DNA of 64,000 nt, from positions 548,527 through 612,526 of the forward strand of contig NW_004797601.1 in assembly GCF_000002075.1 (NCBI RefSeq), written 5' to 3'. Each line of letters opens with the position of its first letter. Positions within the stretch are counted from its first letter, which is position 1. Both the position numbers and the translations under genes were made by a program. Positions 1 through 14,652 of this stretch are shown here, one piece after another. The notes beneath the pieces were generated by a model that saw only the letters and a list, made by a program, of their open reading frames with translations, searched no databases and was not told the origin of the DNA. The stretch comes from Aplysia californica. Its lineage: Eukaryota > Mollusca > Gastropoda > Aplysiida > Aplysiidae.

Positions 1-518
1 ATAATAATAATAATAATAATAAATAATAATAATAACAAGAACACTTTCTGACAATGTGGAGGGAAAAAACAAACGTCTTTCTCTAGCTTGTTGTATTGCC
101 TGTTGCTTGGTTATGTTGTTCTTGACTGCTGATGTTTCTCGGACACTTCTATCCATCTTTATTAATAGGCCTAATGACAATAATAATGTGTATCATTTTA
201 TGGCCCCTAGGCCTACTCCCATGTGTACACCACTCCAGGCGAGAAAGGAGATCCAGCCGAAGAATTAGTATTTAAACTTAAATCGTAAAGAAAGTCCTTG
301 CCACTCTTGTAAGACAAAGTCTGTGAAACTGTTTTAGTTATACTGTTACAGATATAATTATTGTTAATTTTTGAGTGTAGTATTGTTGGGCAGTATAAAA
401 AAACGAATTTTAGAAGGGTGACTACATGTAGAAACATTACATTAATATAGAGTTATTGCTGATGGAACATAATGAACAGTGTCATCTGATTTTCTGGTTC
501 TGATGCTATGATCTGTAG
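1..518. other. PDE1-like intron, left edge
   Basis: Begins with a short (TAA)n run at about 1-38. The rest is AT-rich single-copy-looking DNA; the small open frames here lack codon structure or recognisable motifs. Confidence 0.5.
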
Positions 519-596
519 GCAGGTGGCTCAGGCAGTTTTCCAAAGACGTCCATTTCTCTGAACGTGACAGGAGCAACTAGAAAAACATTGCAACAG
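519..596 (+). CDS. PDE1-like: PDE1-like exon 1 in window
   Basis: Encodes a short Ser/Gly/Thr-rich linker ending ATRKTLQQ ahead of the catalytic domain. The acceptor is TAG at 516-518 or CAG at 520-522; the donor GTAGGA follows 596 in phase 0, matching the next exon. Assigned by phase and position, with no diagnostic motif. Confidence 0.6.
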
Positions 597-3500
597 GTAG
601 GAATGTTATGTGGTGTAATGTTATTTACTCCATTTGCAGTTATTTTCCTCTTTTTCCTCTTATTTTGACTCAGCTATAGATATGTATAGACCCATAAATA
701 CTTATTTGGAAAACCTGAACAGATGGGTGACTGGGAAACACCAGGATAATGTGGGATTTTTTAGAGTATTCGATCGGAGAAGTGAATGGAGAACGATGAT
801 CGTAGATGTCAGTTTCAGTTCTGGCATTTTATACCCCCCCCACCCCTCACGCGGCAGTGCTATTCTGACTGAAGTGTCTTTAGGCCTTTCCCAAAGGGGG
901 GACATTAACTATGTTCTTATGCACAGTAACATTGTAATTGTAAATGGGCTGATTTATCAATGTCATGCTCATAACCTTGCCTGTGGTGCAACAAGGAACT
1001 GCCCCTTTTTCTTTCCTAATTAATCCTTACTATCATCATTTTTCCCTCTACTTCTTTTGTATGTTTGTCACACTCTTGTGACCCGCTATTTCCGGGGTGC
1101 CTTAATAGTCGAAGCAGACTTTGTGCTGTTGAAGCTAGAGAGGTGAGCAGAGTAAGTCCTGATTTCCTGTAAAGAGTTCTCTGTTGACATCCACCCCTTG
1201 GCGCTCATAATCATATGACGTTATGCAGTTGCGAGCGCCGTAAAACCTCTTCTAAAACAAACAAGATCTGGCATTTTACGATGATGATATACATTTCTGC
1301 TTTGCGTGGCCCTAAACGTCTTCTTACCTTATTAAGTATTTTGATTCAAAGAAAAATAAAGACACTCAATGTGTCATAATGTAACTATTTCAGAAAAGCT
1401 GAAAAGGCAATATTGTAATGCTGAATTTGTAGAACTGAGAATTGGACTGGCAATACGTTTCACTTCCGCATTTTCTTGTCAAAGTGTAAAGTTTCCACGA
1501 TCACTGTTTTTGTTTACCTTCACAAATTAACGCTGTAGAAGAAGTTTTATTGGTACCTGTGTGCATGAACTAGATGTTGGAGTTCAGCAAGCGATGTCTA
1601 TGGTATCACCTCTCTTATTCCATACCAGAGTATAAACGGCTGGGAGTTTGATTTATTTGCCTTGAATGGGCTGACTAGTGGCCATGCTCTGCAAGCCGTA
1701 GCATATGAAATCTTCAATCAGTATGGACTACTGCAGAAGTTTCGGCTGACAGAAAACCATTTCATGCGGTTTATTGTCCAGGTATGTCGGCAGCCAAGTT
1801 TGGTTCTGCTGTTTGGAATTCGCGTTACAGTTTGCGTTACAGTTTGCCTACCTGTTCAAAATGACGCAATTCACTGCGTTTGGTAAAGGAGAGAGTGTAA
1901 CTGGCTGCGGCTATTTAAACCGTGTCTTTTGAGGGCATGTACAGTTTTTCAAACAAATTACTTTATGCATGTTTTGAAAGAAACATTTTTCTTGGGTATT
2001 TTGCACTGTGTGTTGGTGCAGTTGCATTTTATGATTAGTTATGTCACTTCAAAGCGCTCTGAGGTCCAAAGGATCAGTTATGAGAGAGGGTACACAAGCC
2101 AGAAATTTTCCATGATGAGGCTTCTTGAGGGGAGATGTACACTCCTGGAAAAAAAAATCTAAACGAATGACTTTTATTCACTTTCATGTAATTGTGAAAG
2201 AAGTTCATAGGTGAATAGGATGTACAAAGGGTGAATTTGTTGGGTCTCTGTGGCAGCCATCTTGGATTTTCAAATCAGTTTCTTAGTGCAGAAGAATTTC
2301 ATAGTAAATATTGAAACATCAGCCTGAAATATGGCTCACAAGTACTAACCTATATGGACTGGGAATCTATGTGAGGATTTTGACATATCTTTAAAAATAA
2401 AAAAAGTGAGCCCAAAGTCAATGGACCGACCCCCAAGAGTCATTTGACGAAATTTTGGGGTACATATTACAAAAAAATTGAATATTTCAAGTTACCAATA
2501 TTTCCCAATTCCTTCACATAGATCCCCAGAATAAATCTTAAAGCACCTGTACGCCAAATTTGAAGCTTCTAGCTTCAGCAGTTTTGGAAAATTCCTTGCA
2601 CCAAGAAGGTCACCTGTGTCAAAAAGTAGATTTTGAGAAAAAACAGAAACAAACATGGATTCTAAAAAGGAAATTTAGCGCAATTTGCACTTTTCAAACG
2701 CCCTTTTAGGCCATTTATGATGTATTCTCAAAAGTTTCATCATTGTGACCCGATAGAACAGATGTCAAATGATGTTTTTCCACAGAAAACAAAAGTTGGA
2801 TAGTTTGAAAAATGTTATCGATATTGTCTGGGATCGCCGACCCGGGTCTTCCCTTAATGGATAAAGGGTGAAATGATGCTCATTTCTTCCGTCTTTTCCT
2901 CCTGCTACTTTATTTATATGTTTATAATATCACAGTGTAGGATACACATGTATGTTGGCAGGACTGAACAGTTTCAGATTTTAACAAAATTTAACTCTCA
3001 TGTGTCCTCAAAATATTTTTTTAAAATATGTCAATTAGAATTGGCATTAGCGAAAAATTTTTTCTAAATATTGAGAAGCGATTTATCTTTCCTCATTTGA
3101 TAAAACATTGTATGTGATAGGAATGACGTTGTTGATACATTTGTGAAGACATCACAAAATAATCCTCAGCACCTTCTGAGGTTTTTCTGAGATGCACACA
3201 TATTATGATGGACCACTTTTTGCTTCTTTTTAAAGAACTGTATACATACCTGTTGGAAGGAGCAATAGTGTTATTCCCTCTTACAGAAAAAAACCAACTC
3301 CAGATAAAGGAGAATACTTTGAAGAAAGTTATAGACTCAACTAGAATACAGTACAAACAATGCAGAAAAATATACCGGCATTGAGAATCTTTCTGACATT
3401 TAGATCTATATGTAGTAAGTTGAAGAACTAGCAGTTGCAATTTATAGATGCAAACCAAAAAGAAGTGTTACCATTTTGTGGGAGGAAAACCAAAAATTAG

Positions 3501-6500
3501 AATCAAAGAGATTTATGGTTGCAAACTTTGTTATAAATCATGTAAAACTACACGTGAGAGTCTATAAAGTTATACATATATTCTCAGTCTGTATATTACA
3601 GGATCAAAGTTGTATATAGGCCAGTCCATGTCTATGACACTCAACTCTTTTTAGCTTTTTAGCTGTTATAAAAAATAACCTGTTTTATTAAGAGAGGTTA
3701 AATCTTTTTATTTATACAAATTTCAGCTGAAGTCCACCTTTTATGTTTTTGGAATGAACTATAATGAACACAATTTTAGAAAGTGGAGTAGGAAACCAAA
3801 TGGCACAATTGTGGAGTATCTTACAATGATACATAATGATTGAAATGTATATTTCTATTAATTCTTTAGTTCAAAGTCATGAAGTTCCAGCACCGTCATG
3901 CTTGTAGGAATGTTCAGTTTTACTTTTGTTTAAATTTTTGAGGTTTTAAAAAGTATGTGGTTCCTTCTAAAACATGACGCAAAGGTCAGGCCACCAGAAT
4001 TAAATAAATTGTAGTTCAATCCTTTAGGTGGATAGGTCACATGGCAGTACATGTCTTTTGTTGGAAACAGTTAAAGGGACACTGTTTTGGAGGCATGTTT
4101 ATTTTTTTTATTCCAGGTTGAGAAACATTACCGACATAACCCGTACCACAACTCGTCTCATGCTGCCGATGTGCTTCAGACTGTCAATTGTATCATCAAC
4201 AGAAGTGGATTTATTGTGAGTTTACTCCATGATTTCCTGAACTTGCTTGGGAACAATGGAGTGGGTAGGGGTGTGTTTTAGTGATAAATTAAAATTTGTT
4301 GTTCAAATTTTGAAGCATATTTTTGTCTCCATGTTTTTTCCCACATAAATGCCACCTCCTTTTTTGGATGAACTTGTCATGCTTCTTATTTACATGAAGG
4401 TGTGGTACATTGATTTCTGCATGTAGCTTGAGATAATTATGCTCTATTATTGACAGCTTAAAATTCCTCTTCATTTAGAAATACTCTTACACCAGTAATG
4501 TATAATTTAACTTCTGTTTTATCTATGTGTTTTCTATTCCTGTAAAGCTACACAAAATTTCCCTCAAGGACAACTGAGCATTACCTCGCTTCGCCTGACC
4601 TCACACCACCCTCATCCCACCCCACCTTACCTCACCTCTTACCTCACCTCTTACCTCACCTCTTACCTCACCTCTTACCTCACCTCTTACCTCACCTTAC
4701 CTCACGTCTCACCTCACGTTTTGCCTCGCATCTCACTCCTCACATCTTACCTCACCTCACCTCTTACCTCTCACCTCACCTCACCTTTTACCTCACCTCT
4801 TACCTCACCTCACATCTCACCTCACATCTCACCTCATGTCTCACCTCTCACCTCTCACCTCTCACCTCTCACCTCTCACCTCTCACCTCACCTCTCACCT
4901 CACCTCTCACCTCACCTCTCACCCCACCTCTCACCCCACCCCTCACCTCACCCCTCACCTCACCTCTCACCTCACCTCTCACCCCACCTCTCCTCTCACC
5001 TCACCTCTCACCTCACCTTTCACTTCACCTCTCACCTCACCTCTCACCTCACCTCTCACCTCTCACCTCACCTCTCACCTCACCTCTCACCTCTCACCTC
5101 ACCTCTCACCTCACCTCTCACCTCACCTCTCACCTCACCTCTCACCTCACCTCTCACCTCATCTCACCTCATCTCACCTCATCTCACCTCTCACCTCTCA
5201 CCTCACCTCTCACCTCACCTCTCACCTCACCTCTCACCTCACCTCTCACCTCACCTCTCACCTCACCTCTTACCTCACCTCTCACCTCACCTCTCATCTC
5301 ATACCTCTTACCTCACCTCTGTCTTACCTCATCTCACCTCACACCTCCCCTCCCACCTCACCTCACCCCTCACCTCTCACCTCACGTCTTACCTCACCTC
5401 ACCTCACCTCTCCTCTTACCTCATCTTACACCTTCTTTTTACCTCACCTCACCTAACCTCACATCTTACCATACTTCACCTCTTACCTCACCTCACCTCT
5501 CATCTTACCTCGCCTCTTACCTTACTTACTACCTCACCTAACCTTACCCCACCCCACCTCACCTCACCTCACCTCACCTCACCTCTTACATCACCTAACC
5601 TCACCTCACCTCTTACATCACCTCACCCCAAACACTTTTTTGTGTTGCAGAGTCTGCTCACTGACCTTGAGATCTTCTGCACTCTGATCACGGCGATTGT
5701 TCACGACATCGAGCACACGGGAACCAACAACAATTTCCACAAAAACTCTGGGTATGTAAGACGAAGGATGTTTGCTTCCATCTGGTTGTGTTGTTTTGAC
5801 ATTTAGACAGTGTGGTTTGTGTGGTTTGTCTGCTTTGTCTGGTTCAGGGGAGATGAAATGCGTGTTTGCAGTGCTGTCTGCTGAAGCGTCAGGTAAAAAC
5901 TCAAAATGCAGTTGAATTTTTTCCAAGAAGGCCACCCACATTGCTGTAAATTACAGAGAAGAAATAAAAAGTAGTTGAGGAGAAAAATGTTTGCCTTAGA
6001 CAGGTGGACGACTTGGACAGTGTCATTATAATGTAAAAAAATACAAGCGGGCAAGTGGGAAGTTAAAGGTTGTTTCTAAAGGTGGCTGTCTTAGACAGGT
6101 GGCAGTTAGAGCAGGTTCAACAGTACATCGCTCAAAGCAGCTGTGTCTCTCCCATGAATAAGCAATCTGTGAATTTTTCTGGGATTTTGAAGTTCACTTA
6201 ACTAAAAAATGAAAGCCTGGTAAAGGGACAGTAATTTTTAATGTAGTTCAGGTTTGTAATTGGCAAAGCTCATGATTTTCTAAGAGTTGTATCCCTTCTG
6301 CATTAGGTATTTATGAGTTTATAAAACTGGCTGTTGCATGAAATGAACTAATTTTGACTTCAAAACAGACCCAGTATGGTAAAAGATGGTTTACATTCTG
6401 GGTTGGCTATAAATCTGCTGGTGTAAGTCTTAAAGTTTCTACTACCGTTCTCTTTCTTGAGTAACAAAATTTAAATATGGTACAACTTACAACCTCGGCA

Positions 6501-9500
6501 TAATGTACATGGCTTAAAACGAACTGTCAGCGGTAATGTTCACTTTTTGAAGCCCCTAGTCCATTATAGTATTTTTGCTCTTTTTGGATGAATCATACCT
6601 CAGTTAAGGAGTTCAAAATCAAGGGTTCAAAGTGAGAAGTGTTATATCGAGGATTTACCGTACTTATTTTTGTGCCGCTAAACATGTACAAGATGGAAAC
6701 TGTGTTTTGTAGGTCTGAGATGGCAAATATGTATGTGGTGTCCGTGTTGGAAAACCATCACCTCCGCGTGGGGCTAAGGATGCTGAGAGACTACGAGATC
6801 CTCCGCACACTCAGCAATGAGCAGTACGAGTAAGTTCATCTTGTGTTACATTGGTGGCCTAGTGGTAGACTGTTGGGCTTGCAACCAGAAGGTCATTAGT
6901 TCAAACCACGGCAGGGACTTGACATCGTGTTCTTGGGAAAGGCACTTTACACAAATTTTTCTCACTTCATCCAGGGGGAAATAAGTACCCAGCTATAGAC
7001 AGCGAAAGATTTTGTCAATTTGTTAGTGTTTTAGCATGTGTAATCCACAGTTTGTGCTGTATGCTTCCCAGGGAACTGAGAATACTTCTGGGTTTTCAAG
7101 GGTCTACTGAGGTCACAATAGTTGTAAAGTCCATAGAGCTTGGTGTAGAATGTGGATATTCTCTAAATAAAAGCAATTATTGTTATCTCTCATTGTTCTC
7201 AGCCAGAGATTGCCACAATTCAGCCCACCAGGTCAGTCAATGTCAACGAGGCCCTTGCTAACGGTTTTTGTATTTATAACTCAATAAAAGAAAAATAATA
7301 ATAATAACAGAGATCACTTCAACAGCGCCCACTCCCTGATGGCTCTAGGCGCTTCATAATAAAATTAGATTTAAACAAATGTTTCGTACATACTGGCCCA
7401 TTCAACGTACAACAATCCTTTCAATAATATATACCCACACAACCTGATGAAGAACGCATAAATAAAAAGACTGTCATTGTGGCTACTGGTCACACTTGCT
7501 GTTGGAAGAAGAATAAAACTAGTTGTCGTAAGAAGAAGAATACACTAGTTGTTGTAATCTTATCTCATCTTATCTTCTCTTATCTTACCTTATAGATTAT
7601 GATCTTATCTCATCTCATCCGGTCACTGACTGTCAGGGACTTCAAGTTCATGCTGACCTCTATGATCCTGGCCACGGACATGTCTAACCACTTCCTGCTC
7701 CTCACAAACATGAAACTCATGATGTTTGCCCCCATCAAGTGAGTGCTTTGTCTTGGGTATTTACTTCAGTGTTATGGGGGAAAAGTGAAGGGTGCTTCCA
7801 GGGTTATCAATGTTCCGCAAAAAAATGTTTGCTGAATATTTTTAATCGTCATATTCACAACATTTTTGTCAGGGATAATCTTTTCAGTGGATTTTGAAGG
7901 GAAGGAGGATACAAATACGGGTTTGTCCGTGCTCCACCTTTCTAACATGACCATGGAGAATGTGTATGCACCCAAAGGGGGATATATTCAAAGTAGGGCC
8001 CAAATAAAGAAACCTATTTTTTACTTGGATCTAGATTTTTTGAAAAAATATTGTGTTTAGTTTGCTGACCTACAAGAGTGCCATGCAAAGTTTCGTGCGC
8101 ATTGGAAAATTAATAAATGAGAGAATTTTTTTTTACGTGGATGGATGAAGGTGAACCAGCTATAACTTCTTGTTTCAGAGGTACGTCCCGGATTCGGATA
8201 AAACGCCTCCTTATGCTACTCCTGCATGCGGCAGACATCAGCAACCCAGCAAAGCCCTGGGATGTACACAAGGTCTGGGTGTCCCTGCTTTGCGATGAGT
8301 TCTTCCGACAGGTAAACATCAACTAGAATCATATCCTTTAAAAAAGTGAGAGTTATTTTTGTTAATGTCTAAAGATATTCTGAATAGTTGGGGGGGGGGG
8401 GGGTATTTTGCTTGCAGGCAACTTAAATTCATGATTTAAAGAAATTCTCAAATCAAGTCGTTTGTAAAATGATATAAGGGTGCTATGGCATTGAAACACT
8501 TTATACTGGACATGTAACATAATGTGCATAGGTATCCAAACTTCTGTTCAGTTGTGATGTAAAATTCCCCACAACTATCTAACCTACAAATTTTTTGTGA
8601 TAAGACAGGTTTTTTTTGGAACAGCCGATACGTGAGCAATGCTGAGGCAGGTTGATGAATGGCTAAGTGGATTTTGATTTTTGCTCTGGCATTTGTTCCT
8701 CTCACTTAGTTTAAAAAAAGACAACAGATGATCAGAATCTCCCACTGGTTATATTTCAACCAAAAAATAAACATTGTTGATAATCAGGAAGCTAACCTGT
8801 AGGACACAGGTGACAGACTCAGTCACTCCGAAGGTCGAACTCAAATTACACTTAATGTTGTCGGCTGGACTGGATAAACACTCACTGAGCAGAAGCAACT
8901 CAACCTTTTTTGTAAGAAGATGATCTACATTAGAAAAGACTAAAAATTAAGATAATAACAAATCGAGGCATACCATTTTTTGCTTTCATACGCCTGTTTG
9001 TCAGAGCTGGATGTTTGCCATCTTTTCTTACCAATAAGTTTGTTTCCTATTTGGAGTAAGGTGTAAGATTCTGTGTTGTGGATTATCTCTCTCAGCCCAG
9101 ATGGGCTCTGATGGGCAGAGTTGGAAGCCTACCTCCTATAATGATCTAAATTGTGTCGATGGGTGCGTGAAAATCACTTCCATTAAACTATTGAAATTTC
9201 AGGGTGACAAGGAGAAAGAGCTGAAGTTACCTGTATCTCCCAGCTGCGACAGAAACTCGGCTAACATAGCCACCCTGCAAATAGGTTTGTATGTCATAGT
9301 ATGTCAGTTTTGCATGTTGTAATAATGTGTCTGTTTTTGTAGGTTGTAAAATGTCTGTTTTTTGTATGTTGTAATATGTCTGTTTTTGTTTGTTGTAATA
9401 ATATGTCTGTTTTTGTATATTGTAATATGTCTGTTTTTGTTTGTAATGTTTATTTTGTTCTTATCATTTGAAAAAATACAGTGCATCCATATAATATTTG

Positions 9501-12500
9501 TGTGTGCTTGTATGCGTGCATGTGTGGGTGCATGCATGTGTGAAGAAATATTTTATTTCTCCATGACTGACAAGGACTTCTGGAACCCCAGTCTGTCCTT
9601 CCATTTTTACATTGATGCTGCATTATGGACTCTTCCCAGGCTTCATGCAGACTTTCACTCAAGACACCTTTGATGTTGTTGACAAGATGTTGGAGAAAGA
9701 GATCAAATACGGTTTGTACAAGTTCTTATGTTTTACTTCTACATCGTTTTATTTGTTTGTCAAGAGACAATTTATATCTAAATTTTGGGCATTTTTTGTT
9801 ATCATCCAAACTTTGTCCTGATTTGGTACTGAATATTGGTAAATTATGAAAAGAAATGTGTCAATGTGGTAGTTACTGTTGGAGTTAAACTGTTCAGAAT
9901 AACAATAATTAGAGATACTGTTTGGAAAAAAGAAATATTTTAAAAAAAGATTTCTATATTTTTGACGACTTATACTAGCATATTTTTATTTTGTACGTGT
10001 TGGGCCAAAAAGATATGGATGCCCCCTCTCAATATTACCCCCTGGAGTTGCTGTTCTCATGAGCCTATTTCTGTTTTGTGTGGTCAGAATATTGTCTCTG
10101 TCTCAAGCAATTCCAAATTTTGAGAATTTCCAATTTTCACACTCTCCCAAAGCTCTATGAAAGAAGCTCATTTCAGCATCACCAATATGCAGTTCAATCC
10201 TATGGTCAAGGCTTACAATTTTCTTGCTTTTCATTATTCCTAATAGGAACAGTACAACAAAAACTAGTTTTTTGACTGCTGTAAAGAACAACCAAACCGA
10301 CTTAAGTGGATTGCTTGCGACACCTACAATACTATTACTTTTTTTTTTTCTTTATCATTTTAATTGATTTTGAGAACACTTTAGCGGTTTAGTGTAAGAC
10401 TTCGCAACACGCCATTCAGAAAGTGACATATCATGAAATCTTAAACTGAGCAGTCAATCTGTTCAAATCTTGTCTTTTTGTTCCCCAATGTTATGATTTC
10501 ATTTATCATACCCTTTGTCTTCCTGATTCAGCGGGCAGGATTTACTACCCGTTCACACCCTGGCAAGAATGCATGATAGACAACACTATCAAGTGGAGTG
10601 GAGTAAGTGGACCAGTACAGAAATGTGTTGCTACCTGTTGGCATGGTTTTGTTTTCTGAACGTTGTGTGCTTTCCTGATCAGACCTACCTGTCCTCGTTG
10701 GATTATGCGATTGTACAGCCGTGTTTTTTCGCACAATTCTGCTACATTAAATTGCATAATTTTGGATTCTCCACGTTTTTTTATCAAATTTGGCAAAGTG
10801 CACAAAGTCCTTAGTTACATATATCCATTTCTGGTAACTGGCCTTGGCTTGTTGATGTTCACCCCTTGGGGGATCCGTCGGGTCGAGGCGGTTTGCTATC
10901 CAGATTGAGGGTGCAAAGCGGCTATCAGGGCACAAGCCGATCACGCCTGACTCGTCACCTCAAAAACAAACACGTTTGTTTTCAGGTGACGAGTGGGGCA
11001 TTCGCCCTCGATTTGCAATGGGCACCCCATAACGAAGTGGAGATTGATCAATTTTTTAAAAATAACAAGACGGCGACCAAGTCTTCCGCAAGTGAACATC
11101 AACGACTATTTATCAACACAACCCACGTTTCTGGTCTATTTTCATAATCACAACAACAGCCTTTAGCACTATAAGATGCATTGGTTGTTTTGTGAGGGGT
11201 TTTTGGTTGGGTTTTTTTATCAGCATGTCTATCAGCACATCACTACTACAATTTGTCAGCGTATCTGTCACCACCTCAACACATCATTGTATTATAATAC
11301 TTTTCCTTTGGTGTGTTGGTTTGGTCCAGATGTCTTTTTTCTTTCTTTCTTTTTTTTTACAATACAGCTGAAAATTACAGAGATAGAGATTTTTTAAATT
11401 TTTTTTCCTGACGGATGTGTATTGTTTTCTTTCCAAAAATGCACAAAAAATTACTGATAATGATATCTAATAGGCTAATAATATATGTTCTGTTTTCAGT
11501 TCTTCTGTATATAATGGTGCACCATTAGTTCTGTTAGTATGATGCTGTACTACAGAGCAGATGGCCATGGTATGAATTCCAGACAGGACTTTCTTGAACA
11601 CAGGTTGTTTTACAAAATTTTCAAAGCTCTCAACCAATTTGGCTCGGTATCATCAGAGACAGACGTTAAAATTTGGAGGTCTGACCTCTTAAATAATGTA
11701 ATTGATATCAGCGTGAAATACACAGACTTTTTTTGGATCTACACAAGTTGACCATATTTAAAACATAGTGGTAACCTTTAAACATTCCAAAGAGTGTTTG
11801 TTCATTTATAAAAGAAAAAGTCACAGTAAACATGAAAGTGTTTTCATTGGAATTTTTGAGTCTTTGTTTTTGGAGTTGTGATGGGCTCTTGGCATCCCTT
11901 AGGATCTGAATCTCAGTAAAGTCATGGCTGAATCTCAGTTTGAACTGAAGTGGTTTCTTTGTGTGTATAGGCTATTGTTAAACATGTTTTAAACAGTTCA
12001 CTCTATGACAGTTGGCTCTCCAACTTTTTATCCAGGTCCGATGCTGTTCTATGGATCTAGTTCTGTGAAATGCTGAAAAAATAAATGGCTAAGGTGAGGC
12101 ATGCTGAAAAAAACTTGATCTTTTCCCTGCCTACTTAATAAGCTCCATTTGTCATAAGGAAAATTGATGGTTTGATAAAATATTAATAATGGTAATTTGT
12201 TTATAGGACCCAAGACTTTGTAATTGTGCTTTTTTCCTCTATTTCAGAGATGGAAAGATCTGAAATTTGAACAAATCAATGACCTTCTGATGGAGACTGC
12301 TAGGTCTCGAAAAAGTATTCAGCCATCTTTCACAAGTGAGTGTCCTGATATTTTCTAACAAAAAAGGGATAAAAGATGACTCCATCATTACTTACAATAT
12401 TGAGCCTCACTTCAGTCCAATTTTGTGTCCTTGGGAAAAGCACTTTACATGAATTTCCCATTTGGCTCGGTCAGATGTTAAACTTGGAGGTTCCGCCTTT

Positions 12501-14610
12501 AATTAAATAGCCTAATAGTGTTGATAGCGGCATTACATCTATACCATTTCACTGTTTTCAATTGTGCAAAATGAAGGTTTAACAGATTTTAACCTCTGGG
12601 AAAGCTGCATTACAGTTGCAGCAGAGCTTTTTTTTTCAGTTCAGCTGCAATGCCTTTCCTTCTTTAACTCCTTATCTCCCTACCTTATCTCTGGCAAGAG
12701 GCTCCCAGCGGCTTGCGGTCGGAACCGCTGTGTTGGTGAGCCACTGGCTGTGGCTAGGGCACATTCCTTTACAAGGAATTCGAGGTCAAATTACTTTCTG
12801 GCATTTGCTGAAATAGGTCTTGTTTGCCAGGAGTTCATTGATTAGATAAAAACACTATCGAAATAGGTTCACTTGTTTTGATCTAATGACCAATTTAATG
12901 ATGTATATACAGTCAAACCTGCCCTGACGGCCACCTCTATAAGACGGCCACCTGTACAAACGGCCACTTTCCATTTCCCCCCTTGCGTTTTTTTCTATAT
13001 AATTTAACTGTGTAAAACGGGCACCTGTCCAACGCGGCCGCGGCCACCATATTTTAACACCCAACACCTATCACACTAAGTAATAACACCTGTCTTAGAC
13101 GGCCACCTTAGTGACTCCATTACGTTTTGTCATAAATTGTGCATTGACCCCTGGCGTTGTGGGCGAGCCGTCATAATTCAATCACCTGACGTTGTTGTTA
13201 GGCAGTCCCTCCAACCGATCATGTTGCATAGGCGCCTCCCACTGTTGACCAATAGCTACCAATTTTCAGCTACTGGTGAGGTAAGCGTGTGATCCCTCAT
13301 AACCCCTAAGCCCCGCCCAGAACTCGTTAACAAATCGTAAGTGAGATGAGTGGTTACTGTTTACCCAGTCTGTAACAAAGTAACAAAGGACGTCAACATA
13401 AACTTTTGACAGCAGCGTCGCTTGTTCTCCGAGTGGTGGCGACCCATGTGTTTGTTTTAACATGGCACTCAGTCTTCCTCGTCTGATACATTTCGTCTTA
13501 TTGTCTCCCTTGTGCAAAATCAGCAACAAAATACAAATTACAAACAAAATACAAACCAACAACAACAACAACAAAAACAACATCAATGCGGCTACTTTCG
13601 ATTGGGACCTCAGATGGGAATGGTTTGTTTTCTTCATCTTTATCAGTCCTGCCTAAGACGGCCACCTGTCTTATACGGCTACTTTTCTCCTTGACAATGG
13701 GTGGCCGTCTTACACAGGTTTGACTGTATATATATATAAATTTTGGATTTCGTACCAAAAGAGGGTCCTGGCAAGAAGAGACAAAATAAAAAATAAGGGA
13801 CACCGTAGGAGCAACACCAGTCCTACCACACATTGAAAAACAAAAGGTCAAGTGGTTCGGACACCTCACGTGGATGCCCTCAAACCACCCAGCTCTGAGA
13901 GCATACAACATTAAATATTCTTGGTGGAGAGCCAGAGGAAGACCAAGGCGACGATGGAGTGAATCTGTGGCAGACACCCTCAGAGCTCACTGGATGTCCC
14001 TCCTACAGGCCACTCGCCTTGCTGCAGACAGACGCCTTAGTCTCCCCGCGACACCTACTGGTACAAGCGGAAGAAAAAAGTAAAGTAATGTAAAGTTCTC
14101 CTCACATGTGTGAGGTTGACTCAACCAGTGTAATAGTTCGCTTACATAATCCATGCTTGTGACTGCTTATGACTGTGGCCCAAAAGGGGTGAACAGGGAA
14201 TATGTGGCAATGAAACAGTTTTGAGTGTTGTGCACATGTTCCCTTCAACTCTTTTGGTAGACTCTTCCAGCCTCACTTTAAGCTTACTTAATCAAAGCTT
14301 GTGACTGCTTATGGAGCGGCCTGAAAGGGGTGAACAGGCTAATTTCTGTGGCAATGAAACCGTTTTGAATGTTAGGGAAAGGCTACTGTCCATTGGTGAT
14401 TATGAACGTCCTTTTACATTTAATTTATGAGGTTTACGTTTATGTGTGAATTTGACAGCAACAATGTTTCAAAATTAGGAAGGGAAGCAGTGATTATTTA
14501 ATAATATAGACGCTTCGCCACTGTTCAATGGCATTCACTCATTCATCCAAAAAATTCTATAACACACAAGCAAACACACAAAAACACACACACGTACACA
14601 CACGCACACA

Positions 14611-14652
<42 letters not shown>

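Noticed and set aside
4721-5806. 361-codon open frame rich in Ser/Pro/His/Leu/Thr
   Set aside because: A translation of the CTCAC minisatellite; only its end overlaps true PDE exon 4, and it continues past that exon's donor.
10866-10985. RHLKNKH, reminiscent of a BED zinc-finger end
   Set aside because: No Cys/aromatic residues at the expected spacing; falls on the inverted repeat arm and is probably chance.
13266-13977. 120-160 codon minus-strand frames (and the parallel 42001-42489 frame)
   Set aside because: They lie in copies of MITE family E; similarity between copies reflects the transposon, and no protein family is recognised.
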